In this document: piece after piece, positions 60,616 to 64,000 of the stretch
How positions within the stretch are numbered: the first letter of the stretch is position 1
Layout of the letters: every line of letters starts with the position of its first letter
Assembly (NCBI RefSeq): GCF_010726955.1
Contig: NZ_AP022603.1
Coordinates: forward strand, 372,001 to 436,000
From: Mycolicibacterium fallax
Lineage (GTDB): Bacteria > Actinomycetota > Actinomycetes > Mycobacteriales > Mycobacteriaceae
DNA length: 64,000 nt
Reading direction: 5' to 3'
Program-made: the position numbers and the translations under genes
Notes under the pieces: generated by a model
What the model was told of the DNA's origin: nothing
What the model saw: only the letters and a program-made list of their open reading frames with translations
Databases searched by the model: none

Positions 60616-61368
60616 TCAGTGGTTGAGGATCTTGCCGAGGAAGTCCCGGGCCCGATCCGAACTCGGATTGGAGAAGAACGTCTCCGGGTCGGCGTCCTCG
60701 ACCACGGCCCCGTCGGCCATGAACACCACCCGGTTGGCGGCGCGGCGGGCAAAGCCCATCTCGTGGGTGACCACCACCATGGTCATGCCCTCGCTGGCCA
60801 GCGCGGTCATCACCCCCAGCACCTCGTTGACCATCTCCGGATCCAGGGCGCTGGTCGGCTCGTCGAACAGGATCGCCTTGGGCGTCATCGCCAGCGACCG
60901 GGCGATGGCCACCCGCTGCTGCTGCCCGCCGGACAGCTGCGCCGGATACTTGTCGGCCTGATTGGCCACCCCAACCCGTTCCAGCAGCTCCATGCCGTGC
61001 TTGCGGGCCGCGGCCTTGTCCATCCCGCGGACCTTGATCGGGGCCAGCGTGACGTTGTCCAGGATCGTCTTGTGCGCGAACAGGTTGAACGACTGGAACA
61101 CCATCCCGACGTCCGAGCGCAGCTGCGCCAGCCGTTTGCCCTCCTCGGGCAGTTCGACGCCGTCGATCTCGATGGTGCCCGAGTCGATGGTCTCCAGCCG
61201 GTTGATGGTCCGGCACAGCGTCGACTTTCCGGAGCCCGAGGGGCCCAGCACCACCACGACTTCGCCGCGGGCGATCTCCAGATTTATCTCCTTGAGCACG
61301 TGCAGCTGCCCGAAGTGTTTGTTCACTTTGCGGATCGCGATCATCGGCGTACCGCCGTTGCCCTCCAT
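60616..61368 (-). CDS. Glutamate-type ABC transporter ATPase (GluA-like)
   Basis: A 250-residue polar-amino-acid ABC ATPase. It has Walker [10 protein letters not shown] (about residues 42-50), Q-loop [11 protein letters not shown], signature [15 protein letters not shown], Walker [14 protein letters not shown] and the H-loop [10 protein letters not shown]. The ATG at 61368 opens MEGNGGTP; an ATG eight codons later (MIAIRKV) is the alternative and fits relatives better in length. First gene of a minus-strand operon with the fused binding protein-permease (13 bp gap) and second permease. It is divergent from miaB. It powers uptake from the cytoplasmic side. Confidence 0.93.
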   Translation of the reverse strand: MEGNGGTPMIAIRKVNKHFGQLHVLKEINLEIARGEVVVVLGPSGSGKSTLCRTINRLETIDSGTIEIDGVELPEEGKRLAQLRSDVGMVFQSFNLFAHKTILDNVTLAPIKVRGMDKAAARKHGMELLERVGVANQADKYPAQLSGGQQQRVAIARSLAMTPKAILFDEPTSALDPEMVNEVLGVMTALASEGMTMVVVTHEMGFARRAANRVVFMADGAVVEDADPETFFSNPSSDRARDFLGKILNH

Positions 61369-61433
61369 GGGCAGTAGACCCTACTCAGCAGGCGGCACTG
61401 ATGCGGCGATTTCCGGTGCCGCGGGCGGCTGCC

Positions 61434-61439
61434 TACCAT
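61434..61439 (+). promoter_or_regulatory. -10 element of miaB (leaderless)
   Basis: TACCAT, then GGTTGG (6 nt), then the GTG at 61446. It favours this start over an in-frame ATG at 61401. Confidence 0.55.
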
Positions 61440-61445
61440 GGTTGG

Positions 61446-62950
<1,505 letters not shown>

Positions 62951-62963
<13 letters not shown>

Positions 62964-63631
62964 ATGAGAAACAGAGTCCCGACCGCGCCTTCGAGGCCTA
63001 CCGCGGAGACATCAACGCCGTCCAGCGCCGAGTGGCCCGTGAGATCGACCCGGGGGCGCGCGCCCTGGTGGTCGCGATCCTGGTCTTCGTGCTGATTGTG
63101 GCGCTGCTGCTGCCGCACACCGGCGGCGTCAACGGGATCGACGTGCTGCTCGGCGGCGACGACGCCCGGGCGGCCCGGGTGGCGCTGCCGCACCGCATCT
63201 TCTGCTGGCTGGCCCTGGTGTTCGGGGTCGGGTTCTCCATGCTGGCGCTGCTGACCCGGCGCTGGGGGATGGCCTGGACCGCGGCGGCCGGCTCGGGAAT
63301 CGGGTGCGTCTTCGGGATGCTGGCGGTGTGGAGCCGGCAGACCGCGACCGCCGGACTGCCCGGTCCCGGCGTCGGCCTCTACCTGGCCTGGGTCGCGGTC
63401 ATCCTGTTGACCTTCCACTGGATCCGGGTGGTGTGGGAGCGCACCGCCGCCCAACTGGCCGAGGAACAACTGCAGCGCCAGGCCGCCGAAGAGCAGCCGC
63501 AGGAGGGCCTGCTGCGGCGCAATGAGCGCAAACACGGCGCCGTGGCGGGTGATCCGCCCGCCACCAGCGAACCCGCCAAGAACAGCGGTCCCGCCGCCAA
63601 CAGCGACCCCGAACCCGAGGTCGACTCCTAG
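62951..63631 (+). CDS. Conserved mycobacterial membrane protein (Rv2732c type)
   Basis: A 226-residue protein with four likely membrane helices, about residues 39-56 ([16 protein letters not shown]), 84-103 ([18 protein letters not shown]), 108-128 ([20 protein letters not shown]) and 140-157 ([18 protein letters not shown]). A long cytoplasmic tail follows that is rich in Glu, Gln, Pro and Asn ([16 protein letters not shown]). The ATG at 62951 overlaps miaB; a GTG at 62960 forming GTGA with the miaB stop is equally possible. The position after miaB matches Rv2732c. Function unknown. Its TAG stop is part of the next gene's -10. Confidence 0.83.
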
Positions 63632-63634
63632 ACT
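63629..63634 (+). promoter_or_regulatory. -10 element of the last gene, overlapping the upstream stop codon
   Basis: TAGACT, then TCGCTGC (7 nt), then ATG at 63642. The first three bases are the TAG stop of the preceding gene. Confidence 0.6.
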
Positions 63635-63641
63635 TCGCTGC

Positions 63642-64000
63642 ATGAGCGAACAGCACACCGAGCCGCGGCCGCCGAGTTTCGGTGAGCGGGCACGGGGCTG
63701 GGCCCGCAAGGCGGTCCTGGCCCTGATCCTGATCGCGGCGGCGGTCGGCGGCTACTTCCTGGCCGAGTCGTTCCTGCCGCGCTGGTGGGCCCAGCAGATC
63801 GGGCACCGGGTCGACGGGTCCTTCAGCGGCGGCATCGGCATCGGCCTGGCCATCGGGTTCGTCTGTACTTTCCTGCCGATCATGCTGATCCAGTTCGCCA
63901 TCCTGTGGCGGCGTCGGTGGAAGAACATCCCGGCAATCGTCTGTGGGGTCGGCGCGGTGCTGACCGCGCTGCCCAACCTGCTGACCCTGTCGGTGGTGCT
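63642..64000 (+). CDS. Membrane protein, N-terminal part only
   Basis: The first 119 residues are inside the window; the gene runs off the right edge. After a hydrophilic start (MSEQHTEPRPPSFGERARGW) there is a helix at about residues 24-42 (AVLALILIAAAVGGYFLAE), an external segment (SFLPRWWAQQIGHRVDGSFS), a second helix near 67-88 (IGIGLAIGFVCTFLPIMLI) and the beginning of a third (IPAIVCGVGAVLTALPNLLT). It looks like a small multi-pass membrane protein such as those that follow miaB in mycobacteria. The start is leaderless from TAGACT-N7. Confidence 0.75.
   Translation, partial: MSEQHTEPRPPSFGERARGWARKAVLALILIAAAVGGYFLAESFLPRWWAQQIGHRVDGSFSGGIGIGLAIGFVCTFLPIMLIQFAILWRRRWKNIPAIVCGVGAVLTALPNLLTLSVV

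Overview
The window is about 70% GC chromosomal DNA from a mycobacterium, most likely a rapidly growing Mycolicibacterium-type species; I cannot name the species. The evidence is gene content and order. The backbone mntR/sirR - ribF - rpsO - gpsI - pepR ... dapB ... thyA - dfrA - thyX - dapA - rnj - (methyltransferase, SDR, monooxygenase) - ftsK - argA - pgsA - clgR - pspA - pspM - ephG - recA - recX ... miaB matches the M. tuberculosis Rv2788-Rv2732 segment as I remember it. MmpS/MmpL proteins and an EphD-type fusion are also present. Many genes show the mycobacterial leaderless promoter, TANNNT followed by 6-7 nt and then ATG or GTG.

Layout. 1-2.5 kb: an aromatic-catabolism-like pair (alpha/beta hydrolase and FAD monooxygenase) divergent from a TetR regulator; the monooxygenase is broken by a 145-bp tandem duplication. 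2.5-8.5 kb: metal regulator, FAD synthesis, ribosomal protein S15, PNPase and an M16 protease. 8.6-20 kb: accessory metabolic and envelope genes (VOC protein, secreted and membrane proteins, an operon of a ferritin-like hydrolase, EphD-like fusion and ferredoxin reductase, and MmpS/MmpL with a TetR). 20-28.9 kb: dapB, membrane proteins, a SulP-carbonic anhydrase fusion, an MFS transporter, CitE-like and dienelactone hydrolase-like enzymes, thyA and dfrA.

30-41.2 kb is an accessory island between the dfrA and thyX neighbourhoods. It has a complete type I restriction-modification system (HsdM, HsdS, HsdR). In front of it is a 624-residue protein that looks like an HTH + catalytically degenerate methyltransferase + half-specificity-subunit fusion. 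A VapBC45-like toxin-antitoxin pair sits antisense between hsdS and hsdR, an unknown gene is translationally coupled to hsdR, and there are an orphan antitoxin-like remnant and a small zinc-ribbon protein. This is the most interesting part of the window.

41.2-64 kb: thyX, dapA, RNase J, a methyltransferase/SDR/monooxygenase operon, FtsK, the clgR-pspA-pspM envelope-stress cluster, recA with an M. leprae-type intein, recX, a glutamate-type ABC transporter whose binding protein and first permease are fused, and miaB. Further highlights are the intein's apparent loss of a catalytic aspartate, a perfect 17-bp hairpin between recA and the body of recX, and a palindrome (ACCTTAAGGT) that appears to give the -10 elements of two divergent leaderless genes.
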